A DNA stretch of 15,839 nucleotides from a bacterium (GTDB lineage: Bacteria > KSB1 > UBA2214): contig JAKQKF010000480.1 of the NCBI GenBank assembly GCA_029560815.1, positions 1 to 15,839 of the forward strand, read 5' to 3'. Numbering within the stretch: position 1 is the first letter of the stretch; the number at the start of each line of letters is the position of its first letter. This document shows positions 13,749-15,839 of this stretch, in pieces. Position numbers and translations under genes: made by a program. Under the pieces are notes generated by a model, which was not told the DNA's origin, made no database searches, and saw nothing but the letters and a program-made list of their open reading frames with translations.

Positions 13749-15839
13749 ATGCAAAAAACGCTGCTGTTTTCTATCATCCTGCTGATCCTGGCGGCTGCCC
13801 TGCCTCTTGCCGCTCAGGAGATGCCCCTCGTTTACGATGTTGAGAATACGGGGGTGGAGTGTCCGCCTCCCTTTCTTCCCGCGTTCAGCGATCTGCCCGT
13901 GATTGCGGCCCTGCCGGATCCCTTCGCCTGGGCCGACGGGCGTGGCCGCGTCGCCCACAAGTCGGATTGGCGCTGGCGGCGCGCCGAGATCAGCGCCATG
14001 CTGCAGCACTATCAGCTCGGGGAGAAGCCGCCTGCACCGGGTAGTCTGAAGGCCTCCCTCTCTGACGGCCGTCTCATTGTTACTGTTGAGGAGAACGGCC
14101 AAACGTTGACCCTGACTGCGGTGATCACCCTGCCCGCCTGCGGCAGCGCGCCCTACCCGGCTGTGATCGGCGTCGGCGGCGGCACCGGCAGTCTGCCTGC
14201 CGACCTCTTCACCAGCCGCTGCGTCGCCACTATCAGTTACAATTACAGCGAGGTCGCGCCCTGGACCCAGAGCGGCCGCGGCCAGGGGGGATTCTACACC
14301 CTCTATCCGGATGCCAAAGTGGGCTACTTCACGGCCTGGGCCTGGGGGATCAGCCGCATCATCGATGGACTGCAGCAGGTGCCGGAGGCCCGGATCGATA
14401 CCCGCCGCCTCGCAGTCACCGGCTGCTCCTTCGCCGGCAAGATCGCCCTCTATTCCGGCGCGCTCGACGAGCGCATCGCCCTCACCATCGCCCAGGAGCC
14501 GGGCGGCGGAGGCGATGCCGCCTGGCGTGTCACCGAAACCCTGAGCGGCAGCCGCGAGACTTTGCGTAACGCCCAGAGCTACGGCTGGTACCATCAGGAT
14601 CTGACCCTGTTCAACAATGCCGTGACCCGGCTGCCCATCGACCAGCATGAGGTGATGGCCCTGATCGCCCCCCGCGCCTTCCTGCTGCTCGGTAATCCCG
14701 ACATGGAGTGGCTGGCGGAGGAATCCGGCTACGTCGGCTGCATGGCCGCCCGCGAAGTCTGGCAGGCCCTGGGCGTGCCGGAACGCTTCGGCTTTTCCAA
14801 GGTGGGCGGGCACAACCACTGCAATCTTCCGGATACCCAGCGCCCCGAGGTGGGGGCCTTCATCGACCGCTTCCTGCTTGGCAAAGAGGAGACCCCGACC
14901 GATTATGCCATCCATCCCGGCTACAACACCAATCTATCCAGCTGGATCAAGTGGAGCACGCCGGAGCTCGGCAGCGGCGCCTCTTTTTTCGGCCGGGCGG
15001 AGCTGATTGATCCGCCCGATCAGCAGAAGGAGTTGGGCGCCGAGGTCACCTGCAGATGGAACCGGGTGGAAGGGGCGGCGCGCTACCTCTTCGAGATGTC
15101 CGCCGATCCCCTCTTTGCCAGTGTCGCCGTCCGCGACTCCACAGCGGATACCCTCAAAACCCTCACCGGGCTGCCCATGGGAATGCGCTGCTACTGGCGG
15201 GTGCGGGTGCAGGACAGCGCTGGATCCGTCGGGCCCTGGAGCGCCGTGTGGAGCTTTACCACCTACATCCCCATGCCGGGAGAGACCCGGCTGGTCGCCG
15301 CCACGCCCCTGCCCAACCGCGCCGACTATATCAATCTGAAGTGGAGCCAGGCGATAAACGCCACCGAGTATTGGGTGCAGCTCTCCGCCCAGGCCTCCTT
15401 CAACCGGCTGATCTCCTCGGCTGTGACCTCGGACACCAGCCGCAATCTCAACGGCACAACCGAGGGGACGCGCTACTATTGGCGGGTGCAGCCGCGCAAT
15501 GTCGCCGGCACGGCCTCGTGGAGCGCGACCAGCGAGTTCACCATCCTCATCGCCCCGACTGACCTCGCGGTCAAGCTCAACAGCGCCTATCAGGCTGTAC
15601 TCACCTGGAAGGACCGTTCGAAGGTGGAGGCGGATTATCTGATCGAGCGGCAGTCCGGCCCGCAGGGGGCGTATGCGGTACTCACAACGCTCGCGAGCGG
15701 CGCGACCACCTGGACCGACAGCACTGTGCAGAAGGGGGAGAGCTACACCTGGCGGGTCAGGGCGGGCAAGGATTCGGTCACCTCACTGCCCAGCAACGAA
15801 GTCTCGCTGACCCTGACCTCCGTGCGCAGTGAGGGCGCG
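13749..15839 (+). CDS. Secreted glucuronoyl-esterase-like protein (CE15) with FnIII modules, 3' end missing
   Basis: A single frame is open for 697 codons to the right edge, starting at an ATG with GGAG 5 bases upstream and signal peptide MQKTLLFSIILLILAAALPLAA. Residues about 25-400 form an alpha/beta-hydrolase of CE15 type. The nucleophile motif is GCSFAGK with Ser227; Glu250 in 'IAQEPGGGG' lies 23 residues later, the same spacing as Ser-Glu in fungal glucuronoyl esterases; the catalytic His is in 'GGHNHC' (His355). 'APRAFLLLGNPDMEWL' is also typical. Canonical CE15 has Arg after the Ser (GCSRxGK); here it is Phe. The family cleaves esters between glucuronic acid on xylan and lignin alcohols. 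Three fibronectin type III-like modules follow (about 422-515, 508-600, 602-691), each with a 'YWRV' strand. A C-terminal sorting domain may lie beyond the edge. Confidence 0.88.
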   Translation, partial: MQKTLLFSIILLILAAALPLAAQEMPLVYDVENTGVECPPPFLPAFSDLPVIAALPDPFAWADGRGRVAHKSDWRWRRAEISAMLQHYQLGEKPPAPGSLKASLSDGRLIVTVEENGQTLTLTAVITLPACGSAPYPAVIGVGGGTGSLPADLFTSRCVATISYNYSEVAPWTQSGRGQGGFYTLYPDAKVGYFTAWAWGISRIIDGLQQVPEARIDTRRLAVTGCSFAGKIALYSGALDERIALTIAQEPGGGGDAAWRVTETLSGSRETLRNAQSYGWYHQDLTLFNNAVTRLPIDQHEVMALIAPRAFLLLGNPDMEWLAEESGYVGCMAAREVWQALGVPERFGFSKVGGHNHCNLPDTQRPEVGAFIDRFLLGKEETPTDYAIHPGYNTNLSSWIKWSTPELGSGASFFGRAELIDPPDQQKELGAEVTCRWNRVEGAARYLFEMSADPLFASVAVRDSTADTLKTLTGLPMGMRCYWRVRVQDSAGSVGPWSAVWSFTTYIPMPGETRLVAATPLPNRADYINLKWSQAINATEYWVQLSAQASFNRLISSAVTSDTSRNLNGTTEGTRYYWRVQPRNVAGTASWSATSEFTILIAPTDLAVKLNSAYQAVLTWKDRSKVEADYLIERQSGPQGAYAVLTTLASGATTWTDSTVQKGESYTWRVRAGKDSVTSLPSNEVSLTLTSVRSEGA

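Noticed and set aside
13695..14915. Minus-strand open frame opposite the esterase
   Set aside because: The plus strand encodes a CE15-like domain with intact triad; the antisense chain has no motif.
1..15839. CRISPR arrays, tRNA or rRNA genes, insertion sequences, phage genes
   Set aside because: Reading both strands I found no regularly spaced repeats, no tRNA-like cloverleaf, no transposase or integrase motifs and no terminal inverted repeats.

Overview
The window is GC-rich bacterial DNA with short intergenic gaps, Shine-Dalgarno-preceded starts and strong G/C bias at third codon positions. Two features point to the FCB superphylum (candidate division KSB1, Calditrichota, Ignavibacteria or a similar lineage). 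One is a secreted CotH-type protein ending in the 'NYPNPFNPST' C-terminal module typical of type IX (Por) secretion cargo in that group. The other is a set of Sec-exported or lipidated proteins with multidomain architectures. This placement is an inference; there is no rRNA or other marker gene here.

Left part (1-2725). The minus strand carries the start of a small lipoprotein gene that runs off the left edge, preceded by the 3' end of an outer-membrane beta-barrel gene whose 5' part is gone. On the plus strand follow a GMP-synthetase-type ATP pyrophosphatase that appears to have lost the middle of its domain in frame, a dodecin closed by a textbook intrinsic terminator, and a 411-residue exported protein built from about 4.5 tandem glycine-rich repeats, which I could not assign to a family.

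Middle part (2844-10986). A minus-strand YgiQ-type radical SAM gene is divergent from a four-gene plus-strand operon: SGLT-like sodium/sugar symporter, ribulokinase AraB, a FucI/AraA-superfamily isomerase unlike classical AraA, and an exported aldose 1-epimerase (GalM). Together these fit L-arabinose use: the exported mutarotase interconverts anomers outside the cytoplasmic membrane, the symporter imports, the isomerase makes L-ribulose, and AraB makes L-ribulose 5-phosphate. The 4-epimerase (AraD) and a regulator are not in the window. The operon ends at a 20-bp hairpin shared with the convergent gene.

Right part (11052-15839). A minus-strand secreted CotH-kinase protein (lamin-tail, chitobiase-like, CotH, InlB-like repeat, T9SS tail) is divergent from a secreted carbohydrate esterase of glucuronoyl esterase type (CE15) followed by three fibronectin type III modules; this gene runs off the right edge. 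A glucuronoyl esterase beside an arabinose operon suggests a plant hemicellulose (glucurono-arabinoxylan) degrading lifestyle. I see no tRNA, rRNA, CRISPR array, insertion sequence or phage gene. No stretch over 300 bases lacks a gene; the longest gaps (4563-4792 and 13512-13748) are divergent promoter regions.
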